A DNA stretch of 64,000 nt from Nocardiopsis alborubida (GCF_012396365.1 NZ_JAAXPG010000015.1:62001-126000); one strand, 5' to 3'. Shown: positions 32,179 through 41,481, numbered from the stretch's first letter. Translations and numbers: made by a program. Notes: generated by a model from the letters alone, not told the origin.

Positions 32179-34854
32179 TCAGGAGCCGCCGGTGATCGCG
32201 GCTCCCAGCAGTCCGAACAGGTCCACGGCGCCCAGGCCGAAGCGGGCGCCCGCCTCCAGCCCGGTGGCCAGGAAGGCCGCCAGGAGGACCAGGACCAGGA
32301 CGCGGGAGGGCCAGCGGCGGGGACGGGGCGCCTCGGGGACGTCCTCCTCCCCGTCCGCCCGGTCCAGCCAGGGCCGGTCCAGGCGGGCGACCTCGCGGCG
32401 CAGGTCCTGGACCTCCGCGTGGTAGTGGTCGCGCTCCTCGCGGACCCGCTGGAGCTCGGCGCGTTCGGCGCGGACGGCGGCGCGGGCGTCGACCACGTCG
32501 ATCCGGGCGCCCTCGGGTCCGTGCCGGTGGTGCCAGCGCTCCAGCCGGGTCAGGGGGAGGTCCACGTACTGGGTGGGCCAGTTGTCCTCGGAGGCCTCCT
32601 CGTCGGGGAACTGCTCCGGATCGGGTTCGGTCTCGGCCGCGTAGTCGAGCGGCGCCCGGCGCGGGAGGTCGGCCTCCGCGTCGGGGACCACCGGCAGGGG
32701 CGGCGCGTCGGCGGGGGCCCGGTCCTCGGGGCCGTCCGTGAGGCCGGGGCCCGGGGCCGGGTCGGGGTCCGCGGTCCTTCGGTCCGACGGGGGGCCCTGC
32801 GTTCCGGGGGAGGCGGCGATGGTCCACTCGTCCGCGGGGGCGTGCGGCTGTTGGTGTTCGAGGGATTCGGGTGGCGGTGCGGACCCGCGGGCGAGGCTTG
32901 CCGTCCCGCCCGTTCCGAAGGTGTCCTGGGCCGGGGCCGGTGACGCCTCCGCGTCCCCGTTCCCCGACGCCTCGTCCGCGAACTCGGGCACGGCTCCGTC
33001 CCGTGGCGCCTGGCCCTGGGCCTCGGACTCGTCCGCCTCCGGGGCGGCACGTCTGCCGCGGCCGAGGAACCGGAAGGTCTCCCGGCCGCCTCGGGAGGTC
33101 CGCGGCCCCTCCTCTCCGGACGGTTGCGCCTCCGGCCCGTACGGCATCGGCGCGTCAGCGGCCAGGAGACCGCTCCGCTCCGCGTCATCGGTCCCGGAGG
33201 CGTGCTCACGGTGTTCGAAGGCGCGGGCGCAATCCCGTTCGTCGCCGGTGTCCGGGACCAGACGCGGCCTGCGGCGGGGTTCGGGCGCCCCGAAGATGCC
33301 GGACCGCGCGGAGGGGCTCTCCGGGGCTGCGGACGTCCGCCCCCGCGCGGGTGCGATGCGCGGTTCCGGGCGCCGCGGGGCGTCACCGGAGCCGTCGGTT
33401 CCCGGTTCCTCCGGCAGGCGTTCTGCCACGGGCTCGGGCCAGAGCGCCTCGTTGTCCCCGTCCGCCTCGCCTCCCCCGTGCGTCCGGCTCTCTCGGCGCT
33501 CCCCGTCGTCCCCGAGCGTCCCCTCAGTCCCACGCGCGGCGGGATCCACACGCCCGTCCCCGCGCCGCCGCCCGCCGCTCCCCGTCCCGGCGGCGGAGGA
33601 CTCCACGCCCTCCTCGGTGATCCCCTTCAAGGAGCGCTGGCCGCCGGGCACGCCCGGGACGGCGCCGCCCGGGGCCCCGTCCTCCTCCAGGCCCGGGCGG
33701 CCCACCGGAACGCGGGATCCGGAGAGCGGCAACGGACCGGTCTCCTCCTCCCCCGGGGCCTCGACCTCGGGCAGGTCGGGCAGGGGCGCCCCGCCGTCCG
33801 GGCCGTCCTCGTCCGGCAGCCGTTCGGGGACGGGGACGTCGTCGAGCCTCCGGGGCCGCGGGTCGAGCCAGTCGCGCAGCAGCGCGCGCCGGTCGGCGAA
33901 GGTCGGGGCCTCGGGGACGCCGCGCTCGGCCAGGTGGCGGGCGAGCGCGTCCCCGCCCTCCTCCCGCAGGACGGACACGAGCCCCTCGGCGACCGCGCGG
34001 TAGTCGGGGGCCGGGGGTTCCAGGAAGGGCCCGGACACGTCGGCGACCGGCGGGCCGAAGGCCAGGTGCTGGCCGTCGGAGGTGCCCAGTACCGGGTCGT
34101 AGGTGGAGAACGACCAGCTCCACCCGGCCGCGGGAATGGCGCGGGGCGGAGTGAGCACGTCGTGCAGCACCCGGTGCAAGCCCCACAGGAAGCGCAGCTG
34201 CACCGCCTGCCACAGGTCGGCCCGCTCGGGCGCCAGGGCGATGTGGATCGGCACGTCGGGCCGGTACAGGGCGGCGGCCACCGCGCCCACCAGGAGGGGG
34301 TCGTCCTCGACGGTGGTCTCGGCGGCGCGCCGGTCGCGGGTGCGCACGGCCCCGGGTGCGGCGGTGCGCTCCCAGGGTTCGGGCGTGGGCAGGGTGTCCA
34401 TGGTCGCCCAGCCCGGCGCCGGAGGGCGGCGCGGGGCCGGGCGGGTGTGGGGGTTCTCGTGCAGGGAGAGCAGCCGCGGCAGGGTCAGGCCGTGCGCGGG
34501 CCCCACGATCGCCCAGGCGTGCGCGGACCGGACGTCACCGGGCCAGCGGTAGACCAGCGCGGCCTGCCCGTCGGGGTAGGCGCGCGCCCAGAGGGTCTCG
34601 GGGTACTCCCCCGGGTCGGTGTCGGGCAGCGCGGAGCGGTAGTCGGCGGTGAGCGCGGGGACGAGGCGGTCGCGCCAGGAACGCAGGACGGGCTGCTCGG
34701 CCTCGGGGATGGAGGAGGCGGCCGGTCCGGGGCCGAACCGGCCGAGGAGGGTGGGTTCGGCCCAGGCGAAGTGGATCTGGTGGTACGTGCTGTCGGGCAA
34801 GTCGCCCCTCCCACGGGTTCGCGGACCGAGGCGGCGCGGCCGCTCCGCCGCCAC
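32179..34854 (-). CDS. Large unknown protein with C-terminal membrane anchor
   Basis: An 891-residue protein. Residues about 18-370 are a folded domain (YHQIHFAWAEPTLLGRFGPG, then ALVYRWPGDVRSAHAWAIVG and VQLRFLWGLHRVLHDVL). Residues about 370-760 are acidic, Gly/Pro/Glu-rich and disordered. A coiled coil (VRAERAELQRVREERDHYHAE) and one C-terminal transmembrane segment (VLVLVLLAAFLATGLEAG) finish it, so it is probably a tail-anchored cytosolic protein. The N-terminal domain faintly recalls the GTPase-associated GAP1 proteins of actinomycete conflict systems, but I am not sure. No GTPase gene is adjacent. The start at ATG 34854 is the ORF limit; a GTG-start further in is possible. Confidence 0.75.
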   Translation of the reverse strand: MAAERPRRLGPRTRGRGDLPDSTYHQIHFAWAEPTLLGRFGPGPAASSIPEAEQPVLRSWRDRLVPALTADYRSALPDTDPGEYPETLWARAYPDGQAALVYRWPGDVRSAHAWAIVGPAHGLTLPRLLSLHENPHTRPAPRRPPAPGWATMDTLPTPEPWERTAAPGAVRTRDRRAAETTVEDDPLLVGAVAAALYRPDVPIHIALAPERADLWQAVQLRFLWGLHRVLHDVLTPPRAIPAAGWSWSFSTYDPVLGTSDGQHLAFGPPVADVSGPFLEPPAPDYRAVAEGLVSVLREEGGDALARHLAERGVPEAPTFADRRALLRDWLDPRPRRLDDVPVPERLPDEDGPDGGAPLPDLPEVEAPGEEETGPLPLSGSRVPVGRPGLEEDGAPGGAVPGVPGGQRSLKGITEEGVESSAAGTGSGGRRRGDGRVDPAARGTEGTLGDDGERRESRTHGGGEADGDNEALWPEPVAERLPEEPGTDGSGDAPRRPEPRIAPARGRTSAAPESPSARSGIFGAPEPRRRPRLVPDTGDERDCARAFEHREHASGTDDAERSGLLAADAPMPYGPEAQPSGEEGPRTSRGGRETFRFLGRGRRAAPEADESEAQGQAPRDGAVPEFADEASGNGDAEASPAPAQDTFGTGGTASLARGSAPPPESLEHQQPHAPADEWTIAASPGTQGPPSDRRTADPDPAPGPGLTDGPEDRAPADAPPLPVVPDAEADLPRRAPLDYAAETEPDPEQFPDEEASEDNWPTQYVDLPLTRLERWHHRHGPEGARIDVVDARAAVRAERAELQRVREERDHYHAEVQDLRREVARLDRPWLDRADGEEDVPEAPRPRRWPSRVLVLVLLAAFLATGLEAGARFGLGAVDLFGLLGAAITGGS

Positions 34855-34966
34855 TAGGGAAGGTATCCGGTCAAAGGATGGTGAAAACCGCGCATGGATA
34901 CATATGAGGTGTTACACGTGGTTTGTCCGGGACTGGTGACCGGCCCCGGCCATGCCCGCCGCCGAA

Positions 34967-35944
34967 CTACCCCGCCTCGGCCATGCGCCTCCACTGCTCG
35001 TCGCTGAGTACCAGGTCGGTCGCCTCGATCGCCTCGTCCAGCTGTTCCAGGGAGCTCACCCCCACCAGCGGCACCACCTTCGGGTCGCCGCCCATCAGCC
35101 AGGCGAGCACGACCTGGTTGCGGGTGGCCCCGGTCTCGCGGGCGACCTCGTCCAGGACGGCCAGGCGTGCGGGGGTCCCCGGGTGGTCGTAGGCCCGGTC
35201 CAGCTCGGCGGCCTTCTCCGGACGGGTGTAGGCGCCCCACAGCAGGGAGGTGTAGGCGACCAGCGTGTGCTCGCGGCCCTCGGCCGCCTCGGCACGGACG
35301 AAGTCCAGGAGTTCGGGTGTGGCGTGCATGTGGCCCGCGGACCGCAGCGGCAGGTCGAGGCGGGGCTGGAGGTAGCTGTACCGGTACTGGAGCACACGGG
35401 GGCGCGGCCAGCCCCGGGCCTCGGTGACGGCGCGGGCCCTCTCCAGCTTCCAGGTGCGGTGGTTGCTCAGCCCCAGGTGGGAGACGGAGCCCTCGCCGAC
35501 CAGCGCGGCGAAGGCCTCCAGGGTCTCGGAGAGCGGGGTCCTCGGGTCCTCGTTGTGGGCGTAGAGCACGTCCAGGCGGTCCATGCCCAGACGCTCGCGG
35601 CTGCGCTCGGCGGCCGTCGCCACGGCCCGCGCCGACAGGCCCTCCTTGGTCTCCGCACCGGTGCCGGGCACGGTGGGCTGCGCCCCGAGCTTGGTGGCGA
35701 TGACCACCTCGTCGGTGATGCCGCGCTCGCGCCGCCACCGGCCCAGGAAGGTCTCGCTCTCGTGCCCCTCGAAGCCCTCCACCCAGAACTGGTAGCAGTC
35801 GGCGGTGTCCACGAAGGTGCCCCCGGCCGCCACGAAGCGGTCGAGCAGCGCGGCGGAGGTGGCGTCGTCGGTCTCGCTGCCGAACTTCATCGCCCCCAGG
35901 CACAGGGCGCTGACGCGGCGGTCGCCGATGGTGGTGTAGCGCAT
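34967..35944 (-). CDS. Aldo/keto reductase
   Basis: A 325-residue NADPH-dependent oxidoreductase. The TIM-barrel AKR motifs are present: GTFVDTADCYQFW (catalytic Asp/Tyr), VVIATKLGAQP (catalytic Lys), MDRLDVLYAHNEDP (His), and GVSSLEQLDEAIEA near the cofactor site. The start codon overlaps the merR stop (TGATG), so the two form one operon and the reductase is the likely target output of that regulator. Substrate unknown; small aldehydes or ketones are usual. Confidence 0.9.
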   Translation of the reverse strand: MRYTTIGDRRVSALCLGAMKFGSETDDATSAALLDRFVAAGGTFVDTADCYQFWVEGFEGHESETFLGRWRRERGITDEVVIATKLGAQPTVPGTGAETKEGLSARAVATAAERSRERLGMDRLDVLYAHNEDPRTPLSETLEAFAALVGEGSVSHLGLSNHRTWKLERARAVTEARGWPRPRVLQYRYSYLQPRLDLPLRSAGHMHATPELLDFVRAEAAEGREHTLVAYTSLLWGAYTRPEKAAELDRAYDHPGTPARLAVLDEVARETGATRNQVVLAWLMGGDPKVVPLVGVSSLEQLDEAIEATDLVLSDEQWRRMAEAG

Positions 35945-36342
35945 CAGGAGGTCTCCTTGAGGGGGTCGGGGGTGTGCGCGGCGAGCACGCCGCGGTAGTA
36001 GTCGATCTTGTGCTGGATCACCTTCTGGCACCGGCGCATCTCCTCCATGCGCTCGGCCAGCCGCTCCTGGTGGCCCTGGAGCAGGTCCAGCCGGTCGGGA
36101 ACGGTGTGATCGCCCTCGCGGATGAGCTCGGCGAACTCGCGCAGGCGGACGATGGGCATGTCGGTCTCGCGCAGGCACCGGATCATGTTGAGCAGCTCGA
36201 CGTCGTCGGCCCGGTAGCGGCGGTGCCCGCTGGGAGCGCGCTCCACCCGGCGGAGCAGCCCCGCCTTCTCGTAGTAGCGCAGGGTGTCCAGGGTGAGGTC
36301 GAAGCGCTCGGCGACCTGGCCCGGCGTGTAGTAGTCCCTCAT
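35944..36342 (-). CDS. MerR-family regulator
   Basis: A 132-residue regulator. The winged-helix DNA-binding part is YYTPGQVAERFDLTLDTLRYYEKAGLL followed by RAPSGHRRYRADDVELL; the rest is a dimerisation coiled coil (LLQGHQERLAERMEEMRRC). No C-terminal metal-binding Cys cluster is seen. I start it at ATG 36342: a MerR-type promoter (36351-36381) ends eight bases before it, so the mRNA is probably leaderless; an upstream ATG at 36381 would lie within the promoter itself. It controls itself and the coupled aldo/keto reductase. Confidence 0.9.
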   Translation of the reverse strand: MRDYYTPGQVAERFDLTLDTLRYYEKAGLLRRVERAPSGHRRYRADDVELLNMIRCLRETDMPIVRLREFAELIREGDHTVPDRLDLLQGHQERLAERMEEMRRCQKVIQHKIDYYRGVLAAHTPDPLKETS

Positions 36343-36350
36343 GAAGAGAA

Positions 36351-36381
36351 AGCATGGGACCTGGAGCGCACTCCAGGTCAA
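36351..36381 (-). promoter_or_regulatory. MerR-type promoter with palindromic operator in a 19-bp spacer
   Basis: On the minus strand, TTGACC (-35, 36381-36376) and CATGCT (-10, 36356-36351) are 19 bp apart, the overlong spacing typical of MerR-activated promoters. A perfect inverted repeat with 9-base arms (36358-36366 and 36371-36379, GACCTGGAG / CTCCAGGTC) with a 4-base centre fills the spacer. Confidence 0.85.
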
Positions 36382-36400
36382 GGGGGTCGGCGGAAAAGCC

Positions 36401-37078
36401 CTAGGTCCGGCTGGCGCGGATGGCGCCGACCACCGCCGCGGTGAGGTCGTCGATGATCTCCTCCTCGCCGACCTCGGGGTGCTCCAGCCACCACTCCCCC
36501 GCCGCCTGCACCATGCCCACGACGGCGTGCGCGACGATCTGGGAGCGCGGGCGGTCGCCGACGCGCTGTTCGGCGACGAGCTGGTCGGCGAGCTCCTCCC
36601 CCAGGCGGCGGACCATCATGCCCAGGTCGCCGCGGGTCCGGGAGTCCTCGGAGGTGGCCCGGTCCATCAGGAACCGGTAGAGGTTGAGGTTCTGGGAGAT
36701 CATCGACAGGTAGGCGCCGACCGTGGCACGGGCGCGGACCTCGAACTCGGTGTGCTGGTGCAGCTCCTCGCGGATGCGCTCGATAAGCGGGTCCACGTGG
36801 CGCCGGGCGAGCGCCCGGTACAGGCCGCCCTTGTCCCCGAAGTGCCGGTACAGGATCGGCTTGCTGATCCCGGCCTCGGCCGCGATGGCCACCATCGACG
36901 CGTCCGGGCCGTCGCGCTGGATCACCCGGTCGGCCGCGTCCAGGATGGCGCGGCGCCGCTCGGGGTCGCGTCCTCGCGCGCCCCTTCCCCCGCGCGGGGC
37001 GGGGGCCTCCGGCACGGGCGTGCCGGAGGCGTCACTGCTGTCTGTCAGCGCGGTCTGCCGCGCACGTTGGAGGGCCAC
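36401..37078 (-). CDS. TetR-family regulator
   Basis: A 225-residue repressor. An Arg/Gly/Pro-rich N-terminal arm (about 40 residues) precedes the helix-turn-helix (RRAILDAADRVIQRDGPDASMVAIAAEAGISKPILYRHFGDKGGLY). The C-terminal ligand domain includes MVRRLGEELADQLV and GMVQAAGEWWLEHP. GTG start at 37078. It ends 23 bp before the merR promoter, and the thioesterase-like gene lies 34 bp upstream on the same strand. This type is often linked to lipid metabolism, which matches the thioesterase-like and acyl-CoA dehydrogenase neighbours, but its target is unknown. Confidence 0.9.
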   Translation of the reverse strand: MALQRARQTALTDSSDASGTPVPEAPAPRGGRGARGRDPERRRAILDAADRVIQRDGPDASMVAIAAEAGISKPILYRHFGDKGGLYRALARRHVDPLIERIREELHQHTEFEVRARATVGAYLSMISQNLNLYRFLMDRATSEDSRTRGDLGMMVRRLGEELADQLVAEQRVGDRPRSQIVAHAVVGMVQAAGEWWLEHPEVGEEEIIDDLTAAVVGAIRASRT

Positions 37079-37112
37079 AAGGGTTCACCGTAGCGGTTCG
37101 CGGGGCCTCGGA

Positions 37113-37892
37113 TCAGGTCCGGAGCGCGATCCATGTGGCCCTGGCCAGGGCCAGGACGCGGCCCGTGCCGTCGTAGAGGGCGCTGCCGGTGGTGATCTTG
37201 CGGCCGTCGACCGCCTCCAGGTGTCCCATCACCACGTGGACCTCCCCGGTCCGGGGAGCCTCGTCGACGCGGACGGTGATCCGGCCCAGGACGGCGGGGC
37301 GGCCGGAGACGTCGCTGGACCAGCCGCCGGGGCAGTCCAGGGCGGCCCACACCTGGGCGGGTCCGACCGTGCCGGAGCCCTCGTCCAGGGAGGGGTGCGG
37401 TGTCCAGGTGCAGGCGACGGTGTTGCCGACCCCGTCGGGGCCGGTGCCCGGACGCACGGAACCGGCGAACAGGCGCAGGCCATCGCCCTCGGCGCGCTCG
37501 GGGCCGCAGCTGTAGCAGCGCGGGAAGGGGTGCGCGGCCAGCCCCGCGTAGCGGTGCTCGGCCTCTCGGGCCTCGGACACCGGGACCGGGCCGCCGGGGA
37601 CGACGGGGGCGTCGGGGAGGCCGGCGGTCACCGCCTCGGCCACCAGGCGGGCGCCCTCCTCCGCACCGGGGTCGGTCAGGCGCAGGGCGCCCTCGGGGCC
37701 GTCCTCCACCGTCAGCGGGCGGCCCAGGGGCGGCGGGGTGCGCAGGGTGACCTGGACGGCCGGCCCGCCGACGGCGGTGAGCCGCGCGGCGAGCAGTCCC
37801 GCCGTGTAGCCGCCGTTGCCCGACCCGTCGGGGCCGTTGTATCCGGTGGGGATGGTGAGGGTGGGGGCGCCGTTGCCCGCGGTGGTGTCCAT
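37113..37892 (-). CDS. Hotdog-fold thioesterase-like protein
   Basis: A 259-residue protein with a double-hotdog look: GYNGPDGSGNGGYTAGLLAA near the N-terminus (the usual NGGY motif) and GPAQVWAALDCPGGW in the second half, followed by LGRITVRVDEAPRTGE. The motif FPRCYSCGPER contains two Cys of a family-specific insertion. Such proteins are acyl-CoA thioesterase-like and of unknown substrate. It starts at ATG 37892 and is followed 34 bp later by the tetR gene, so an operon is likely. Confidence 0.8.
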   Translation of the reverse strand: MDTTAGNGAPTLTIPTGYNGPDGSGNGGYTAGLLAARLTAVGGPAVQVTLRTPPPLGRPLTVEDGPEGALRLTDPGAEEGARLVAEAVTAGLPDAPVVPGGPVPVSEAREAEHRYAGLAAHPFPRCYSCGPERAEGDGLRLFAGSVRPGTGPDGVGNTVACTWTPHPSLDEGSGTVGPAQVWAALDCPGGWSSDVSGRPAVLGRITVRVDEAPRTGEVHVVMGHLEAVDGRKITTGSALYDGTGRVLALARATWIALRT

Positions 37893-37964
37893 GCGAGCCA
37901 GGTTAGAGGTCGCGCCCGCGTGGCGAACGGGTGGACCGGGAAGCCCCCGCCGCCGGGGCCGGAG

Positions 37965-38450
37965 TCAGACGTCGACCTGCATGACGGCCTCGCCGTCGCC
38001 GATCTCGGGGAAGGCCAGGGTGAACCTGTTCCCGTCCGCGAGCATGCCGCTGCCCTGACCGGCTTCTTTGAGCGTGACCGTGGTCGAGCCGCCATCGGAG
38101 CGGTTCTGCTGGAACGTCACCTCTCCCCCGGCGATCGACCCGATCACGATCTCCGTGCCGCCCGCCTCCTCCGGAACCGGGATCCGGTCGCCGGGCTGGA
38201 CGGTGACCCGGCACTGTCCGTCCTCACAGGAGGCGAGGTCCCGGCCTTCCTCCGGCAGGTCCGCCAGGGTGGGCGGGCCGGAGGAGGCGGAGGGCGAGGG
38301 GCTCGGGGAGGCCGGGGCGGAGGGCGACGCGGCGGCCGGGGTCTCGGCGGAGGGGGAGGCGTCCTGTTCCTGCTGGTCCGGGGAGGAGCAGGCGGTCAGG
38401 GCGGCGAGCGGCAGTACGAGCGCGGCAAGACGCGGGTGGGGGAGGTTCAT
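37965..38450 (-). CDS. Putative lipoprotein
   Basis: A 161-residue exported protein. The signal peptide ends in the lipobox LTAC (Cys21), followed by a Ser/Pro/Ala-rich linker of about 40 residues and a small beta-rich domain with two Cys (ASCEDGQCRVTVQPGDRI, SDGGSTTVTLKEAG). The domain resembles short extracytoplasmic FHA-like or PASTA-unrelated beta domains, but I do not recognise a family. It would be anchored to the outer face of the membrane. Confidence 0.75.
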   Translation of the reverse strand: MNLPHPRLAALVLPLAALTACSSPDQQEQDASPSAETPAAASPSAPASPSPSPSASSGPPTLADLPEEGRDLASCEDGQCRVTVQPGDRIPVPEEAGGTEIVIGSIAGGEVTFQQNRSDGGSTTVTLKEAGQGSGMLADGNRFTLAFPEIGDGEAVMQVDV

Positions 38451-38512
38451 GGCGTCAGCATAGAAGCGGCGACCTCACCCCGTCACCGCTTCACCACGCG
38501 AACCCACCGGCG

Positions 38513-39742
38513 TCAGCGCACCGGCAGGCCCGTGACGGCGCGGCCGATGATGAGCTTCTGGATCTCGCTGGCGCCCTCGAAGATCGTGAAGATCGTGGCG
38601 TCGCGGTGCCAGCGCTCCACGGGGTAGTCCCGCGTGTAGCCGTTCCCGCCGAGGATGCGCACCGCGTTCTGGGTGACGAACGTGGCGGTCTCGCTGGCGT
38701 AGAGCTTGCTCATCGAGCCCTGCGCGCTGTCGAAGTCCTTGTCGTTGCGCGCCATCCACGCCGCGCGCCACACCAGCAGGCGGGCGGCGTCGATGCGGGT
38801 GGCCATCTCCGCCAGGGTGAAGGCCACGCCCTGGTTCTCACCGATCGGGCGGCCGAACTGCTCGCGCTGGGTGGAGTAGTCGCGGGCGTACTCGTAGGCG
38901 GCGCGGGCGCAGCCCACCGCCATCGCGCCGACCGTGGGCCGGGAGGCCTCGAAGGTCTTCATGGCGGCCTGGCCCTTGGACCGCCTGCCCTCGCGGGCGC
39001 GGGCCAGGCGCTCGTCGAGCTTGTCCTTGCCGCCCAGCAGGCACGAGCCGGGCACGCGCACGTCGTCCAGGACCACCTCTGCGGTGTGCGAGGCGCGGAT
39101 GCCGTGCTTGGCGAACTTCTGCCCCTGGCTGAGCCCGGGCGTGTTCGGCGGCACGATGAACGTGGCCTGCCCGCGCGAGCCGAACTCGGGCTCCACCGAG
39201 GCGACCACGACGTGGATGTCGGCGATACCGCCGTTGGTGGCCCAGGTCTTGGTGCCGTTGAGCACCCACTCGTCCTTGGCCTGGTCGTAGACGGCGCGGG
39301 TCCGGATGGCCGAGACGTCGCTGCCCGCGTCGGGCTCGGAGGAGCAGAACGCGGCTAGCTTGATGTCGTCGGGGGTGCCGAACATCTGCGGCGTCCACTC
39401 GAAGAGCTGTTCCTGGGTCCCGTTGGCGGCGACGGACACCGCGGCCAGGCCGGTGCCGGTGATGGCCAGGGCGATGCCCGGGTCGCCCCAGTACAGCTCC
39501 TCGAAGGCCACGGGGATGCCGACGCCGCTGGGTTCCAGCCACTGGTTGGCGAAGAAGTCGAGGGAGTACAGGCCGATCTTGGCGGCCTCCTGGATGATCG
39601 GCCAGGGGGTCTCCTCCCGCTCGTCCCACTCGGCGGCGGCGGGGCGGATGACGTCGGCGGCGAACCCGTGGGTCCAGTCCCGGACCTCGCGGACGTCCTC
39701 GCTCAGTTCCAGGCTGAAGCCGGGCGCGGTGGCCTCACTCAT
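38513..39742 (-). CDS. Acyl-CoA dehydrogenase
   Basis: A 409-residue flavoenzyme of beta-oxidation type. The FAD and acyl-CoA signatures are present: [36 protein letters not shown], and the catalytic Glu in [19 protein letters not shown]. It oxidises acyl-CoA to enoyl-CoA, passing electrons to ETF. The ATG at 39742 is preceded by a short gap rich in promoter-like A/T (39743-39800). Its neighbours (thioesterase-like, TetR, isocitrate lyase with RamB-like regulator) make a fatty-acid and acetate utilisation region. Confidence 0.95.
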   Translation of the reverse strand: MSEATAPGFSLELSEDVREVRDWTHGFAADVIRPAAAEWDEREETPWPIIQEAAKIGLYSLDFFANQWLEPSGVGIPVAFEELYWGDPGIALAITGTGLAAVSVAANGTQEQLFEWTPQMFGTPDDIKLAAFCSSEPDAGSDVSAIRTRAVYDQAKDEWVLNGTKTWATNGGIADIHVVVASVEPEFGSRGQATFIVPPNTPGLSQGQKFAKHGIRASHTAEVVLDDVRVPGSCLLGGKDKLDERLARAREGRRSKGQAAMKTFEASRPTVGAMAVGCARAAYEYARDYSTQREQFGRPIGENQGVAFTLAEMATRIDAARLLVWRAAWMARNDKDFDSAQGSMSKLYASETATFVTQNAVRILGGNGYTRDYPVERWHRDATIFTIFEGASEIQKLIIGRAVTGLPVR

Positions 39743-39909
39743 GCGCTTACATCCTTTGTCGGGCCCTCCGGGGAGGGAGGGGGCCAGTACGTGTTACCAA
39801 CGGTAACAGCCAGCTCCGCGCGCCACAACGCCGCACCCGCACGTGCGGGGGGCCGGGGTCGACGCCCGCCGCCCCCGGCCCCATCGCACGCTCCTTCCGG
39901 GCCCGCCGC

Positions 39910-41382
39910 TCAGTCGAGGCTGTGCTTCTCCAGGAAGGTGTAGACGTCGTGCTCGTCCACGCCCGGGAAGGTCCCCGAGGGCAGCGCCGAGAGCACGTGG
40001 GAGTGCGCGCGGGCCGACGGCCACACGTTGCCCTCCCAGCGCGCGGCCAGGTCCGCGGGCGGGTGCACGCAGCACTCGCCGCTGGGGCAGTTGGACTTGG
40101 TGCGGTTGGTGGTCTCGCGCCCGCGGAACCAGCGCGACTCCTTGTAGGGCACGCCCAGGGTGATGGCGAAGTTGCGCTCGCGGCTGGGGTCCACGTGCGC
40201 CACGCACCAGTGGGTGCCGTTGGGCTTGTCCGTGTACTGGTAGTAGATCGAGTAGCGGTCCGGCGAGGCGAAGACCTGGCGCCCCGACCACTGGCGGCAC
40301 ATGCGCTGGCCCTCGATGGCCCCGGTGTCGTCGGTGGGGAAGACGAGGCCGTCGTTCTCGTAGGCCTTGTAGATGATGCCGGTCTCGTCGTTGCGGATGA
40401 AGTGGCAGACCAGGTCCAGGTGGCGGTGGGCCAGGTTGGTGAACCGGTGCGCGGCCATCTCGTAGGAGACCGAGTACACGTCGCGCAGGTCCTCCACCGA
40501 CAGGTCGCGGGCCTGCTTGGCCTCCTGGAGGTAGCGCACCGCGGTGGACTCGGGGATGAGGACGGCGGCGGCGAAGTAGTTGGCCTCCACCCGCTGGCGC
40601 AGGAAGTCGCCGAAGTCGCGCGGCCTGCCGTGGCCCAGCACGACGTGGCCCAGGGTCTGGAGCAGGATCGTGCGCGGGCTGTGCATGCCCAGCGTGGTCT
40701 CGCGCTTGAGGTAGATGCGCCGGTTGACGTGGTCGGTGAGGGAGCGCACCGAGCGGGGCAGGTCCTGCACGTACTTGAGGGAGAACCCGTGGTGGGTGGC
40801 GATGGCGAGGATCTGCCCCTGGGACAGGGCCCCCGCGGTGTAGTTGACGGCGTCGAGGGTCTGGGCCGCCGCCTTCTCGATGCCCTCGAAGTAGTTGCCG
40901 CGCTCGCGCATCTGGCGGCGCAGGTCGGCGTTGGCCCGGCGCGCCTCCTCGGGGGTGGCCGTCGGCTTGGCGCTGCGCCGCCGGAGCTCCCCGTACAGGC
41001 CCACGATGTGTTCGAGCACGTCGTTGGGGACCCGCTTGCCGATCCTCAGGTGCGGCAGGTTCAGGTCCTGGTAGACCGTGTCGCGCTGGGCCTCCTCGAC
41101 CGCGATCTCCAGCTGCGCGCGGCGGCTCGGGGGCTGCTTGGACAGGAGTTCCTCCACCGAGACGCCCAGGGCGGAGGCCAGGGAGGTGAGGAGGGAGAGC
41201 TTGGGCTCGCGCTTGCCGTTCTCCAGCAGGGAGAGCTGGGAGGGGGCCCGGCCCACGCGTTCGCCCAGGTCGGAGAGGGTGAGGCCGCGCGCCCGCCGCA
41301 GATGGCGGAGCCGCTGGCCAAAGGTGACGAGATCCAGGTCACCTGTCAAAGACGGTATTTCTTCAGCACCAAAGTACGCCAT
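39910..41382 (-). CDS. ramB: RamB/ScfR-like acyl-metabolism regulator
   Basis: A 490-residue regulator. Residues about 20-75 form an XRE helix-turn-helix (FGQRLRHLRRARGLTLSDLG, PSQLSLLENGKREPKLSLL), the centre is an IrrE/ImmA-like domain (LGHVVLGHGRPRDFGDFLRQ, EANYFAAAVLIPE), and the C-terminus has the Cys-containing DUF2083-type region (SNCPSGECCVHP). In corynebacteria and mycobacteria RamB controls isocitrate lyase, and here aceA is divergent, 183 bp away. That makes the assignment strong. Fatty-acyl or propionyl-CoA signals are known for relatives. Confidence 0.9.
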   Translation of the reverse strand: MAYFGAEEIPSLTGDLDLVTFGQRLRHLRRARGLTLSDLGERVGRAPSQLSLLENGKREPKLSLLTSLASALGVSVEELLSKQPPSRRAQLEIAVEEAQRDTVYQDLNLPHLRIGKRVPNDVLEHIVGLYGELRRRSAKPTATPEEARRANADLRRQMRERGNYFEGIEKAAAQTLDAVNYTAGALSQGQILAIATHHGFSLKYVQDLPRSVRSLTDHVNRRIYLKRETTLGMHSPRTILLQTLGHVVLGHGRPRDFGDFLRQRVEANYFAAAVLIPESTAVRYLQEAKQARDLSVEDLRDVYSVSYEMAAHRFTNLAHRHLDLVCHFIRNDETGIIYKAYENDGLVFPTDDTGAIEGQRMCRQWSGRQVFASPDRYSIYYQYTDKPNGTHWCVAHVDPSRERNFAITLGVPYKESRWFRGRETTNRTKSNCPSGECCVHPPADLAARWEGNVWPSARAHSHVLSALPSGTFPGVDEHDVYTFLEKHSLD

Positions 41383-41440
41383 GGCTTCATAGTACGGAAA
41401 GAAACGACGATCTTCGCGAGATTTCCAGTGGAAAAGCCTC

Positions 41441-41481
41441 GGAACTTCCCCAAGAATCTAGTTACCGGCGGGGAACTTACC
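41441..41481. promoter_or_regulatory. Paired repeats in the ramB-aceA intergenic region
   Basis: GGAACTTCCC (41441-41450) recurs as GGAACTTACC (41472-41481), exactly 31 bp apart, about three helical turns on the same face. The AACTT core also occurs in the RamB consensus as I recall it from Corynebacterium. The pair sits between the ramB start (41382) and aceA start (41566). Confidence 0.45.
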
